Under the pieces are notes generated by a model. That model made no database searches. It saw nothing but the letters and a program-made list of their open reading frames with translations, and had not been told where the DNA came from. Shown here piece by piece: positions 17,426 to 26,503 of a stretch of 64,000 nt of DNA. A program made the position numbers and the translations under genes. Origin of the DNA: Oceanobacillus indicireducens (GTDB lineage: Bacteria; Bacillota; Bacilli; Bacillales; Amphibacillaceae); the NCBI RefSeq assembly GCF_014647195.1, contig NZ_BMOS01000006.1:1-64000 (forward strand), read 5' to 3'. Within the stretch, counting starts at the first letter, position 1; each line of letters begins with the position of its first letter.

Positions 17426-18298
17426 TTATTCCTTATCCTTAATTCTTTTCAGGAACCGTTCTATCGGCTGCATTTCAGGGATCACGATATACTGTTTACC
17501 GTCCGTCTCGACTACAATATTACCATAGCCGGCTGTCGAGAAGATTTGACTTTCAACTTTGGCTAAATTGTTAATTACCCGTTCGACTGGATGTCCGTAA
17601 TCATTCGAAGCACTATACGTAATAATCGACACCTCAGGATTTACTTTTTTGAGAAACTTTAATGTACTACTGGAATTCGAGCCATGATGGGCAACTTTCA
17701 AAACTTCCGAATTGACATCATACTTTTCAGCAATTGCCTCTTCCTGTTCCGCTTCCACATCACTCATAAAGAGAAAGTCTATTTCGTCATAGGACAACTT
17801 GAACGCTATGGCTGATTGATTCCTATTTTCCGCATGTTCATCTGCCGCATGCAGAATGTGCAGTTCCACATTTTCTGCTAACATGATTTTGTCATTTGCT
17901 TGAGCGATTTGTACGGGAACTTGTTCTTTGAAAAGATAGAACCGATATTTTGCAAAGGTTTTCGTCAATTGAACCTCTCCATTCTCCAAAACTTTCCGTA
18001 CAGGGAAATGCTCCAACACATCGATTAATCCGCCAATGTGGTCATAATCCGGGTGGGTCGCAATCATTAAATCAATTTCTTCGATGTGTTGCTCCTTTAA
18101 GTATGATATGAGCCTATTTCCCGCTTCAGGAACACCACCATCGATTAAGATTGCCCGATTGTCAGGAGTTTCAACTAGCATACTGTCTCCTTGCCCGACA
18201 TCAATAAAATGGACGCGCAAGCCGCTGTTTGGTGCTGTATATGTAATTTGCGGGATCATAAGTAATAAAAGGAAGAATAAATGGAGTACTTTTTTCAT
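17426..18298 (-). CDS. Secreted metallo-beta-lactamase-fold hydrolase (ComEC C-terminal type)
   Basis: 290 residues. An N-terminal signal peptide (KKVLHLFFLLLLMIPQ) is followed by the MBL domain: FIDVGQGDSMLV, LIDGG, THPDYDHIGG (metal-binding HxDxDH), VAHHGSNSS. This is the detached hydrolase domain related to the ComEC C-terminus, often a phosphodiesterase-like or nuclease-like enzyme. Start ATG 18298 after AAAGGGTGG; the GTG at 18307 lies inside that site. No competence genes are adjacent. Confidence 0.8.
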   Translation of the reverse strand: MKKVLHLFFLLLLMIPQITYTAPNSGLRVHFIDVGQGDSMLVETPDNRAILIDGGVPEAGNRLISYLKEQHIEEIDLMIATHPDYDHIGGLIDVLEHFPVRKVLENGEVQLTKTFAKYRFYLFKEQVPVQIAQANDKIMLAENVELHILHAADEHAENRNQSAIAFKLSYDEIDFLFMSDVEAEQEEAIAEKYDVNSEVLKVAHHGSNSSSTLKFLKKVNPEVSIITYSASNDYGHPVERVINNLAKVESQIFSTAGYGNIVVETDGKQYIVIPEMQPIERFLKRIKDKE

Positions 18299-18355
18299 CG
18301 GTACCACCCTTTCTTCCTCTTATTTTGCACCGAAATATTCCGCTTATGAGCATGA

Positions 18356-18387
18356 AAAAAATCCCGCTGCACGAGGCGGCGGGATTA
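18356..18387 (-). terminator. Terminator of clpE
   Basis: AATCCCGC / GCGGGATT stem followed by seven T on the minus strand, directly after the clpE stop. Confidence 0.8.
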
Positions 18388-18394
18388 ACAAGTT

Positions 18395-20527
18395 TTAAGC
18401 CTGTTTTACTATTATTTCATCTTCTTCTACATCAATATGAACTTTATCCACGGATTCGGACTCAAGAATTAAATCAGTAAGTTGGTCTTCAATTTTGTCT
18501 TGGATGACACGACGTAATGGTCTTGCACCGAAGCGTGGGTCGTATCCAAGTTCGACCAGTTTTTCTTTCGCTGCACTTGTAATTGTGATTTCAATATCAT
18601 TTTCCTCAATCGTTTCTTCAAGCTCATGCAGCATAAGGTCAAGAATAGATAATAAGTTTTCTTTTGTTAATTCGTTGAACTCTACAATCGCATCGAAACG
18701 GTTCAAGAACTCTGGTTTGAAGAAATCACTTAAGTTTTCCAAGGTCGAAACGGCGTCATGTGTGTTATTGAAACCAACATTGACTTTCTTCGTACCTGTG
18801 CCAGCGTTGCTTGTCATAATGATGACAGATTCTTTAAAGCTCACCATTCTACCCTGGGAGTCTGTCAAATGGCCATCTTCCATAATTTGCAGGAACATAT
18901 TTTGCACGTCTGGATGTGCTTTTTCAATCTCATCCAGCAAAATGATGGAATATGGATTGTGACGGACTTTCTCGGTTAGCTGGCCTGCTTCTTCGTGGCC
19001 GACATATCCTGGTGGTGAACCAATAATCTTGGACACGGAATGTTTCTCCATGTACTCACTCATATCAAGACGGATGAGCGCGTCACGTTTACCGAATAAT
19101 TCTTCTGCAAGAACTTTCGTCAATTCCGTTTTACCGACACCAGTCGGACCTACGAAGAGGAAGGAACCAATTGGACGTTCTTTTGATTTCAAGCCTGCAC
19201 GACTACGACGGATTGCCTTAGCAACTTTGTCCACCGCTTCATCTTGTCCAATTACTTTGCCGCGTAAATGGGTTGCAAGGCCCTTCATCTGCTTCTGTTC
19301 CTCTGCTTGCATTTTCGTTACCGGGATTCCTGTTTTTTCTTCAACGATCAATTCGATATCTGCTACTGTTACATCGGTAACTTTTTCACTGTCATCCGCT
19401 TTCTCCAATTGTTTCTGTAATTGGATTTCTTGGTAACGGAGATTTGCTGCAAGTTCGTAATCTTCGCGTTCGGCTGCTTCTTGTTTTTCCTTCACAATTT
19501 CATCCAAGCGTTGTTGCAAGGAGTTTGCATCTTGCTGTGAATTTTTTAAGTTCAAGCGGGAGCCGACTTCATCCATTAAATCAATCGCCTTATCCGGCAA
19601 GAAACGATCTTGGATATAGCGATCTGATAATGTAGCAAAAGCTTCAATAACATCATCAGAATAATTTACTTCATGGAACGCTTCATAGCGATCTTTAATT
19701 CCATGTAAAATCTGTACCGTTTGTTCAAGCGTCGGTTCTTTTACAATAACTGGCTGCAGGCGACGTTCGAGTGCCGGATCTTTTTCAATTTGACGGTATT
19801 CTTTAAGTGTCGTTGCCCCAATTAATTGCATTTCTCCACGGGCAAGAGCGGGTTTAAGAATGTTTCCAGCGTCCATTTGTGAACTCTCTGCTGTACCTGC
19901 CCCCACAATTAAGTGGATCTCATCAATGAATAGGATGACATCTTTTCTTTCCTGAAGTTCTGTGATCAGTTTCTTCATCCGTTCCTCGAACTGACCGCGA
20001 ATACCAGTATTGGCAACTAAAGAGGCGACATCCAGCAAGTATACTTCTTTAGAGAGTAACTTACTTGGAACAGTACCTTCGACAATTCGTAGTGCTAGCC
20101 CTTCTGCAATTGCCGTTTTACCTACACCTGGTTCCCCGATAAGGACCGGATTGTTTTTATTTCTTCTGTTCAATGTTTCAATGACTCGTTTAATTTCCTG
20201 ATCGCGTCCGATAATCGGATCGATTTCTCCTGCTCGTGCTGAATCAGTTAGATTTTTCCCTAATTGGTCAAGTAGGCCTTCACGTTTTCTTGTTTGCTGT
20301 TTTGTACGTGCACCTGTTTGTCCATTTCCTCCAGCTTGGAAGAATTGATTTTCAAATGGATTTTGCCCTTGATTAAAATTAGAGAAGAAATTATTTGCCT
20401 GGTTCATCATATTTCCTTGTATTTCACGTAAACAGGAGTTACATAGATGCATTTCCATACGCTGTCCGTTCACAATAACAGACGCATTTACATTTGCTTC
20501 ATTCTGACCGCAATGTTGACATTTCAT
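18395..20527 (-). CDS. clpE: ATP-dependent Clp protease ATPase subunit ClpE
   Basis: 710 residues. The N-terminal zinc finger (CQHC near 3-6, CNSC near 29-32) defines ClpE. First AAA module with GEPGVGKT near 137, a short UVR/coiled middle region ([15 protein letters not shown], about 355-370), and second AAA module with GPTGVGKT near 457. The ClpP-binding loop is expected in the second module. It unfolds heat-damaged proteins and feeds ClpP; it also acts on CtsR in B. subtilis. The upstream CtsR boxes support the identification. Confidence 0.95.
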   Translation of the reverse strand: MKCQHCGQNEANVNASVIVNGQRMEMHLCNSCLREIQGNMMNQANNFFSNFNQGQNPFENQFFQAGGNGQTGARTKQQTRKREGLLDQLGKNLTDSARAGEIDPIIGRDQEIKRVIETLNRRNKNNPVLIGEPGVGKTAIAEGLALRIVEGTVPSKLLSKEVYLLDVASLVANTGIRGQFEERMKKLITELQERKDVILFIDEIHLIVGAGTAESSQMDAGNILKPALARGEMQLIGATTLKEYRQIEKDPALERRLQPVIVKEPTLEQTVQILHGIKDRYEAFHEVNYSDDVIEAFATLSDRYIQDRFLPDKAIDLMDEVGSRLNLKNSQQDANSLQQRLDEIVKEKQEAAEREDYELAANLRYQEIQLQKQLEKADDSEKVTDVTVADIELIVEEKTGIPVTKMQAEEQKQMKGLATHLRGKVIGQDEAVDKVAKAIRRSRAGLKSKERPIGSFLFVGPTGVGKTELTKVLAEELFGKRDALIRLDMSEYMEKHSVSKIIGSPPGYVGHEEAGQLTEKVRHNPYSIILLDEIEKAHPDVQNMFLQIMEDGHLTDSQGRMVSFKESVIIMTSNAGTGTKKVNVGFNNTHDAVSTLENLSDFFKPEFLNRFDAIVEFNELTKENLLSILDLMLHELEETIEENDIEITITSAAKEKLVELGYDPRFGARPLRRVIQDKIEDQLTDLILESESVDKVHIDVEEDEIIVKQA

Positions 20528-20559
20528 CTTACATTCCTCCTAAAGTTTTTTAGTATTAT

Positions 20560-20629
20560 ATTGATCAATCTTGACTTTGACTATCTTTGACTTTAACTAC
20601 ATTATACTCTGACCTATTTTGACTTTCAA
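20560..20629 (-). promoter_or_regulatory. clpE promoter with CtsR operators
   Basis: On the minus strand: -35 TTGAAA (20624-20629), 17-base spacer, -10 TATAAT (20601-20606). CtsR heptad repeats (RGTCAAA-N3-RGTCAAA): AGTCAAA-ATA-GGTCAGA (20608-20624) inside the promoter and AGTCAAA-GAT-AGTCAAA (20576-20592) just downstream; a third weaker pair, AGTCAAG-ATT-GATCAAT, covers 20560-20576. Confidence 0.88.
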
Positions 20630-20671
20630 GTGTTTTGCCTAACTTTTTTTTAAAAAATTTATCGTGGAAGA

Positions 20672-20912
20672 TCAAAGGCGCAAGCGCCCGTTTAGCAACG
20701 TACAAACTGGAGCACTCCGTAATGAGATAAAGGAAACATGCCCCTTTAGGGGTATGCCGCTGTTGGGCTTTAGCCCGTATTTAAGCGGCCCTCCTTCAGT
20801 TCTGAGTTGATGTTGACTTATCGATTGGAGGAGTGTGAAGTTTGATAGTTGCTGGGCGCTGGAGCCGGACGTGGCTAGACCTGGATACCTAAGTTACCAC
20901 AGCATTTTTATT
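20672..20912 (+). repeat. R1 long-hairpin element, copy B
   Basis: Stems: AGCGCCC (20683-20689) with GGGCGCT (20854-20860); AGCAAC (20694-20699) with GTTGCT (20848-20853); CAAACT (20703-20708) with AGTTTG (20839-20844); CACTCC (20713-20718) with GGAGTG (20830-20835). The tip carries additional hairpins CCCCTTTAGGGG, GGGCTTTAGCCC and CCGCT/AGCGG. A conserved tail 'GCCGGACGTGGCTAG' to 'CACAGCATTTTTA' follows. Confidence 0.8.
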
Positions 20913-20933
20913 TTATAGTTTTCCTAAAGAACG

Positions 20934-20976
20934 AAAAAGCAGATTGAGAGTCGTTTCATCTCATCTGCTTTTTTCA
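20934..20976. terminator. Hairpin with T run between R1 copy B and the acyl-CoA synthetase
   Basis: AAAAAGCAGAT / ATCTGCTTTTT with an internal GAGA/TCTC pairing. It could terminate the acyl-CoA synthetase transcript from the right. The 200 bp between it and the gene end hold no clear feature. Confidence 0.55.
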
Positions 20977-21201
20977 TTTCATATTTTATCATCGCTATCC
21001 CAAAACCGAGGCGGGAGCGTGTTCTGCTAAGTCTTTTTCAATCGATTCCTTTATTTCTTCTGTAAATTAACAATTGACAATTCGTCAAGAAGGTTGAGTG
21101 GATGTTTTTAGTATCCATCTATCATCCCTCACTTCTAAGTATTTTATAGTAGTATACCCAAAAAGTGTACCTGGAAAACTAATGATCCTAGAAATCAGAT
21201 T

Positions 21202-22779
21202 TTACAAGTTCTTCATTTCTCTCTGACGTAATTCGATTCTTCTTATTTTCCCTGAAGATGTTTTCGGGAGTTCATCAATAAATTCTATTTCTCTCGGATA
21301 CCTGAATGGTGCCGTTTCACGTTTCACATGATCTTGTAATTCTTTAATCAAACCTGGGTCGTTCTTGTCCACATTTTGCTTTAATACGATAAATGCTTTT
21401 ACAATACTTCCGCGAACCTTATCTGGACTTGCCACTACCGCACATTCTTGAACAAATGGATGTTTCACAAGCGCATCCTCTACTTCAAAAGGTCCAATCG
21501 TGTACCCCGAGCTGACAATGATATCATCCCGGCGGCCTTCAAACCAGAAATAGCCGTCCTCATCCTTGCGCGCCTGATCTCCGGTAATATAAAAATCTCC
21601 TCGTCGGGATGCTTTCGTCCGTTCTATATCCTTATAATATTCACGGAAAAGAGCTGGACTGTCGATACGGACTGCGATGTCCCCAACTATATTCACATCT
21701 GCAATATTGCCATCTTCGTCAATAATTTCCACTTCATTACCTGGCGTTGGCTTGCCCATGGAACCCGGCTTTACTTCCATATCTTTCGTAATGCCAAGGA
21801 GTAGAGTATTTTCCGTCTGACCGTAGCCGTCACGTACCATAATCCCAAAATGCTTGCGGAAAGTATCAATTACTTCCACGTTTAGCGGCTCTCCAGCAGA
21901 GACGGCACTACGTAAATGTGGCAGCTTATAATCTTCAAGATGTTCGACTTTCGCCATTAAGCGGTATTCTGTTGGTGTACAACAGAGCACATTGATTTCA
22001 TTATCCTGAAGGAGCTCCAGATATTTGGACGGTTCAAATTTACCGCTATAAATAAATCCAGTCGCTCCTGTTCCTAGTACGGATAGAAACGGACTCCAGA
22101 TCCATTTTTGCCAGCCTGGACCTGCCGTTGCCCACACTAAATCATCCTCTTCCACGCCAAGCCAATTTTCTGGCGCTGTCTTTAAATGAGCAAATCCCCA
22201 AGCATGTGTATGCACAACACCTTTTGGATTTCCCGTTGTTCCCGAGGTATATGGCAAAAATGCGATTGTCTCCCTGGTCGTATCTGCCATTTCAAGTTCA
22301 TCACTGGCACTCGCTTTTGCTTCATCGAGGAAATCCCAACCATCAACGGTATGTCCCACAGAAAATTTCTTTAGTTCCGCAAAATTGGGTACTTTCCCTA
22401 CCTCGCTTGTAGATTCATGAAAAGCTACAACACCACTAACTTCCCCGTGTTGGATCCGATATTCCAATTCGTTGGCCTTCAGCATTTCGGAGCTTGGAAT
22501 AATAATGATTCCTGTTTTTAATGCTGCTAAATAGATTTCGTACGTTTCAATGAGTCGTGGCATGATGATGAGAATTTTATCTCCTCGCTGTAAACCACTG
22601 TTCAGGAATACGTTCCCGATTTTGTTTACATTCCGTATTAAGGCCTGATATGTAATTTCTTTTCTATTATTGTTTTCATCTAGCCAAATAAGTGCTTTCT
22701 TGTTTTTATCTTTCGCATATTTCTCGACTTCCATCGCAATATTATATTGTTTAGGTGCTATTAAATCCTCTCTCATCAT
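21202..22779 (-). CDS. Acyl-CoA synthetase (AMP-forming), MbcS/AcsA-like
   Basis: 525 residues of the ANL superfamily; it makes acyl-CoA from a carboxylic acid, ATP and CoA via an acyl-adenylate. Motifs: LPYTSGTTGNPKGVVHTH (P-loop, about 173-190), DGYGQTEN (A5), YWFEGRRDDII (hinge/A8) and the catalytic Lys of SSGKIRR near 515. It is close in length to B. subtilis medium/branched-chain acyl-CoA ligases (YtcI type), but chain-length preference cannot be read from sequence. Two adjacent ATGs; the first fits GGTGGAG. It is monocistronic. Confidence 0.88.
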   Translation of the reverse strand: MMREDLIAPKQYNIAMEVEKYAKDKNKKALIWLDENNNRKEITYQALIRNVNKIGNVFLNSGLQRGDKILIIMPRLIETYEIYLAALKTGIIIIPSSEMLKANELEYRIQHGEVSGVVAFHESTSEVGKVPNFAELKKFSVGHTVDGWDFLDEAKASASDELEMADTTRETIAFLPYTSGTTGNPKGVVHTHAWGFAHLKTAPENWLGVEEDDLVWATAGPGWQKWIWSPFLSVLGTGATGFIYSGKFEPSKYLELLQDNEINVLCCTPTEYRLMAKVEHLEDYKLPHLRSAVSAGEPLNVEVIDTFRKHFGIMVRDGYGQTENTLLLGITKDMEVKPGSMGKPTPGNEVEIIDEDGNIADVNIVGDIAVRIDSPALFREYYKDIERTKASRRGDFYITGDQARKDEDGYFWFEGRRDDIIVSSGYTIGPFEVEDALVKHPFVQECAVVASPDKVRGSIVKAFIVLKQNVDKNDPGLIKELQDHVKRETAPFRYPREIEFIDELPKTSSGKIRRIELRQREMKNL

Positions 22780-22855
22780 CGTGACTCCACCACTTTCTTA
22801 TGAGTTTTCCTTATTATAACAAAGAATCAGAAAGTTTGGTATGATTTTAATCTAA

Positions 22856-22895
22856 AAAAATCGAGAAGCAGTTGTTGCTCTGCTTCCCGATTTTT
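22856..22895 (-). terminator. Terminator of pdaA
   Basis: AAAAATCG.GAAGCAG / CTGCTTC.CGATTTTT inverted repeat followed by T on the minus strand. Confidence 0.85.
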
Positions 22896-22902
22896 CTTAT
22901 GC

Positions 22903-23694
22903 TTAATAGCCATAAATAACCTCTGGTATATGATCGCGGAGGACAAGGTCGTCAAGACTTTTAAATTGATATCCTTCTTCTTTTAAATCCGTTATCAATG
23001 CAGCAAGTGCTTCGGCATTGTCTTTAGAAACTGTATGAAGTAAAACTATTGCACCTGGATGGATTTGTTCCATCACTTCTTCATACGCATAGCGCCAGCC
23101 TTTCTGATTAGATGTCTCCCAGTCTTTAAATGCTAGCGACCAAAAGATATGAATGTAACCTAATTCATTTGCCCATTCCAATGTCTGCTCACTGAAGATG
23201 CCTCTTGGGGGGCGCAGATATTTCAAATCTTTTTGATCGGAAACTTCTCCCACTTTTTCCGCCAAGTCTTCAAGTTCTTTTTGCATAGCCTCTTTCGTTA
23301 AAATGGAGAAATCGGGATGATGATAGGAATGATTTCCAATAATATGCCCTTCATCAACCATCCGCTTTACTAATTCAGGGGCGGTCTCGACATAATGTCC
23401 GGTGACAAAGAAGGTAGCTGGAACATTTTCTTTTTTCAATACGTCTAAAATTTGCGGGGTGTACCCTTCCTCATAGCCATTATCGAACGTTAAATAAATA
23501 TATTTCCCGCCAGATTGATCGGCGAAATATGCGCCATATTCCTGTAACAGCGGATTATAGGAGCCGATTTCCGGTATTTCTCCGCCCTGACCTTTTTTAT
23601 AGCCCCAGCCATACCCTCTTGCACCAACTTCATTCTCTAAACTGAATCCAAGAAGCAGTGCAAAAATGAAACAAAACCCTAACAAACGCTTCAT
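22903..23694 (-). CDS. pdaA: Polysaccharide deacetylase PdaA (spore cortex muramic-delta-lactam)
   Basis: 263 residues: signal peptide, then a NodB-type carbohydrate esterase 4 domain. LTFDNGYEEGYT (the TFDNGYE variant of the usual TFDDG), VPATFFVTGHYV, GNHSYHHPD (metal-binding His) and LRPPRG are the family motifs. It deacetylates muramic acid as a step to delta-lactam in spore cortex, which is needed for germination. Start ATG 23694, eight bases after AAAGGG. Sigma-G control is expected but no promoter was verified. Confidence 0.92.
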   Translation of the reverse strand: MKRLLGFCFIFALLLGFSLENEVGARGYGWGYKKGQGGEIPEIGSYNPLLQEYGAYFADQSGGKYIYLTFDNGYEEGYTPQILDVLKKENVPATFFVTGHYVETAPELVKRMVDEGHIIGNHSYHHPDFSILTKEAMQKELEDLAEKVGEVSDQKDLKYLRPPRGIFSEQTLEWANELGYIHIFWSLAFKDWETSNQKGWRYAYEEVMEQIHPGAIVLLHTVSKDNAEALAALITDLKEEGYQFKSLDDLVLRDHIPEVIYGY

Positions 23695-23748
23695 CAACAA
23701 CACCCTTTTTTTCCTAGCATAACCTCCAAGGACGAAATTATGCGGAAG

Positions 23749-23815
23749 TGGGACAGTTGGGGTCAGAGCATTTGTCCCACTGCGTGCGGGACAAATGCTC
23801 TGACCCCGTGTCCCA
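23749..23815. repeat. R3 REP-like element, inverted pair
   Basis: Two units head to head: TGGGACA...GGGGTCAGAGCATTTGTCCCA, a short GCGTG-type spacer, then GGGACAAATGCTCTGACCCC...TGTCCCA. The whole is a near-perfect palindrome of 67 bp, placed between the yuiF-like stop and the pdaA start, 7 bp beyond the stop. Confidence 0.85.
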
Positions 23816-23822
23816 AAAAAAA

Positions 23823-25136
23823 CTACAAGATCATTGCTGCAATCCAGCCGAATATGATCAGTGGGATGTTGTAGTGGATGAATGTCGGTACAACTGTATC
23901 CCAGATATGGTTATGATTGCCATCCGCATTTAAACCGGATGTTGGTCCAAGGGTACTGTCAGAAGCTGGTGATCCTGCGTCACCAAGAGCACCTGCCGTT
24001 CCGATTAGTGTAGCGATTGCTAATGGCGAAAATCCTGCCGCTACACATATTGGAACATATAAAGCAACTAAAATCGGAATTGTACCGAATGAAGAGCCGA
24101 TTCCCATTGTTACAAGAAGTCCTACTAATAATAGAATAAATGCAATGACAGCCTGATTATCGCCAATAAAACCAGCAGATGCCTCAACTAATGCATCAAC
24201 TGCTCCAGTTTCGCGTAAAACTGTTCCGTAACCGGATGCGACAAGCATAATAAAGGCAATCATTCCCATTAGTCCAATTCCGTCAGCCATAATTTTATCC
24301 AGATTCCGGTAGGGAACAACGAGAAAGGCAAACATAACGAGCAACCCAGCTAACGCACCAAGGATTAAATTTTGCGTTATAATTTGGACGACTAAAGCCG
24401 CTACAATTGCGAAGATCGTAAATAAATGTTTTTTATTGAAGGTAAGGTCTTCTTCACCTATCGCCTCAACATTTATTGTGCCACTCCCTCCAGATCCTTT
24501 CACCGGGTCCCTTTCTTTCCGGTACGTGATAAAGATTGCGACAAATAGTCCAACCACCATTCCAAGTCCTGGAATTAACATAGCAAATGCTGTGTCCCAT
24601 GCAGTTAGCTCAATGCCACTCTCCGCTAAGCCATCAACAATGATACCGTGGAAAATAGCACCAAACCCTAACGGAAGCATCACATACGGCGCTTTTAACC
24701 CAAATGTCAGCGCTGTAGCAACAGCCCGGCGATCAATCCGCATCTTGTTAAACAACTTCAGAAGCGGTGGGATTAAAATGGGAATAAATGCGATATGCAC
24801 AGGAATCGCATTTTGAGAGAGACAAGCGATTCCAGCGATAACAAGTAAAATCGTTGCTCTCTTCCCAGACAATTTATTGATTACAAAATTCACGAGAAAG
24901 CCTGTTATTCCCGTATAACTAATAGCAATCGCGAACGCTCCTAGTAAAATATAACTTAAAGCCGTATTCGCCTGACCACCCATTCCACTTACAAGTAAAT
25001 CAATCGTATCTACAAATGAAAGTCCTGACATGACGCCTGCAACAATTCCAGCTGCAATCAGCGCTAAAACAACGTTAAGTCGTAATAAGCTGAGGATAGT
25101 CAGCACAAGAACGGACACAAGAACAACCCACTCCAC
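23823..25136 (-). CDS. yuiF: Na+/H+ antiporter-family transporter (YuiF type)
   Basis: 437 residues with about 12 membrane helices. The repeated hairpins ending in NAIPVHIAFIPILIPPLL and GALGDAGSPASDSTLGPT are typical of the YuiF/NhaC-related ion transporter families. Annotated homologues are called Na+/H+ antiporter or amino-acid transporter; the substrate is not settled. It is a single gene between R3 repeats on both sides. Confidence 0.8.
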   Translation of the reverse strand: MEWVVLVSVLVLTILSLLRLNVVLALIAAGIVAGVMSGLSFVDTIDLLVSGMGGQANTALSYILLGAFAIAISYTGITGFLVNFVINKLSGKRATILLVIAGIACLSQNAIPVHIAFIPILIPPLLKLFNKMRIDRRAVATALTFGLKAPYVMLPLGFGAIFHGIIVDGLAESGIELTAWDTAFAMLIPGLGMVVGLFVAIFITYRKERDPVKGSGGSGTINVEAIGEEDLTFNKKHLFTIFAIVAALVVQIITQNLILGALAGLLVMFAFLVVPYRNLDKIMADGIGLMGMIAFIMLVASGYGTVLRETGAVDALVEASAGFIGDNQAVIAFILLLVGLLVTMGIGSSFGTIPILVALYVPICVAAGFSPLAIATLIGTAGALGDAGSPASDSTLGPTSGLNADGNHNHIWDTVVPTFIHYNIPLIIFGWIAAMIL

Positions 25137-25235
25137 CTATTTCTTCCCCCTTAAATCTTTACTCTTTCATCACTTTATCACTTCATCATAATAAAGCATT
25201 AAAGATAAAAAAGCAACAGTTTTTTAAAAGAGAAA

Positions 25236-25298
25236 CGGGACACGGGGGTCAGAGGCAATGTCCCACTTTGGGACATTGCCTCTGACCCCTATGTCCCG
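25236..25298. repeat. R3 REP-like element, inverted pair (AGGCAAT variant)
   Basis: CGGGACACGGGGGTCAGAGG...TGTCCCA followed by its inverted partner ending TATGTCCCG. The core is AGAGGCAATG instead of AGAGCATTTG, and both halves carry the same change, so pairing is kept. It lies 6 bp beyond the yfkD stop. Confidence 0.85.
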
Positions 25299-25303
25299 CC
25301 TGT

Positions 25304-26098
25304 TTACTTCACTTGGAAGGAATAGGATAGGTGGTTTTGGACAGGAATCCATGCTCCGATTCCTTGTTTTGTTACATTTTTAATTGTTAGTTGTTTTTTT
25401 GTTCCCTTTAATTGGATATATACTTCTCCGAAAGTTACCCGGCCCTTTTCATGAACAGCTGGTGTATACGCTTCAAGAATTCCTAATTTTTCTGGAGGGA
25501 CAGGATAACCATGAGACATTTTTGTATTCCGCCCTATCTCCACTTCATAGGAAAGAGGAAGCTTGGTTTTATCTTTCGCTTTTTGCAGTACCATATTCCT
25601 TACCGTTTCTGCATTGGCAATCTTATTCGTGAGCATCCCTTTGATTTCCTTATGTTCCTGTTGAATATAGTTCATCTCCTGCTGACCGTCGGGACCGTTT
25701 TGGAACTCATTTTTATTAACAGCTTGATATTCCCAATTCACTCCTGTTTCCAACGATTCGTACTGTAATGGCCAGCGCCCAAGATAAATCTCTCCACGAT
25801 ACCCGAAACCAATTGGAGACGGATCGATACTTGTCTCATTCAACTGTTGAATCAACTCCGAGTTTTCAATTGCAACAGAGGCACTGTCCAGAAGTTCCTT
25901 CGTCTCCCCGCTCGGCTCAACGACTTCATTATCGGAATCGTCACTTTGCACCGTGTTTTCCTTTGATATATCTAATACATGACTCGGTACTTCAAAATTT
26001 TCTTCCGTTTCTTTTTTTTCCTCAGCAAAAAATACTACAGGAAATGTAAGCAGGATGAAAAATGCAGCAATCATACCGGATAAACGCTTAATGTTCAT
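25304..26098 (-). CDS. yfkD: YfkD-like secreted protein
   Basis: 264 residues, the same length as B. subtilis YfkD. Signal peptide (KRLSGMIAAFFILLTFPVVF), an acidic low-complexity stretch (28-75), then a conserved C-terminal domain beginning GFGYRGEIYLGRWPL with EIGRNTKMSHGYPVPPEKLG. Function unknown; its position close to pdaA and yfkH mirrors the B. subtilis yfj-yfk region. Confidence 0.75.
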   Translation of the reverse strand: MNIKRLSGMIAAFFILLTFPVVFFAEEKKETEENFEVPSHVLDISKENTVQSDDSDNEVVEPSGETKELLDSASVAIENSELIQQLNETSIDPSPIGFGYRGEIYLGRWPLQYESLETGVNWEYQAVNKNEFQNGPDGQQEMNYIQQEHKEIKGMLTNKIANAETVRNMVLQKAKDKTKLPLSYEVEIGRNTKMSHGYPVPPEKLGILEAYTPAVHEKGRVTFGEVYIQLKGTKKQLTIKNVTKQGIGAWIPVQNHLSYSFQVK

Positions 26099-26340
26099 GG
26101 ACCTCCATCCTTTCTTTTCCTATAGTTTTTTCGCTTCATGGAAAAATATACGCCCGTGCTGCACAAAAAATATGCGGATCCGTTCGTTCATATAGTGGCC
26201 CGCATGTTTTCAATCGCATTGTCATTGCCTTATTCTTCGACGGGGAAGGAAAGCAACAATATGTTAAGTTTTTTTAGTAAGCTGGTATCATTAGAAAGTA
26301 AAAAAAATCCACACACCCCAATTATGAGAGTATGATGGAC

Positions 26341-26503
26341 TTTTTTATCACGTATTAACGGTCTGTAATACCCCCACCTATAAACATGAGGGAATCCCAA
26401 CATGTGAAGGTGGGGATATACAGTCCGTAAATACCTGATTCGGTTCAACTAACATTTAGTGGGGAGATAAGGATACCCCACTGAATGAAGTTTCACTTTA
26501 TTA
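26341..26503 (+). repeat. R2 foldback repeat, most complete copy
   Basis: Hairpin 1 pairs ACGGTCTGTAATACCCCCAC (26358-26377) with its complement ending at 26428, the tip containing ACATG/CATGT. Hairpin 2 pairs AGTGGGG (26458-26464) with CCCCACT (26476-26482). It ends in ATGAAGTTTCACTTTAT. No transposase gene. The structure and lack of coding capacity suggest a MITE, possibly of IS200/IS605 type. Confidence 0.7.

Noticed and set aside
20997-21070. Minus-strand stretch translating to a protein-like end (EEIKESIEKDLAEHAP...)
   Set aside because: Only about 23 codons, bounded by a stop upstream and without a start. Could be a gene relic, but too short to support.
26138-26335. 65-codon plus-strand frame between yfkD and R2
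   Set aside because: No ribosome site and no recognisable features; a minus-strand frame competes over the same bases.
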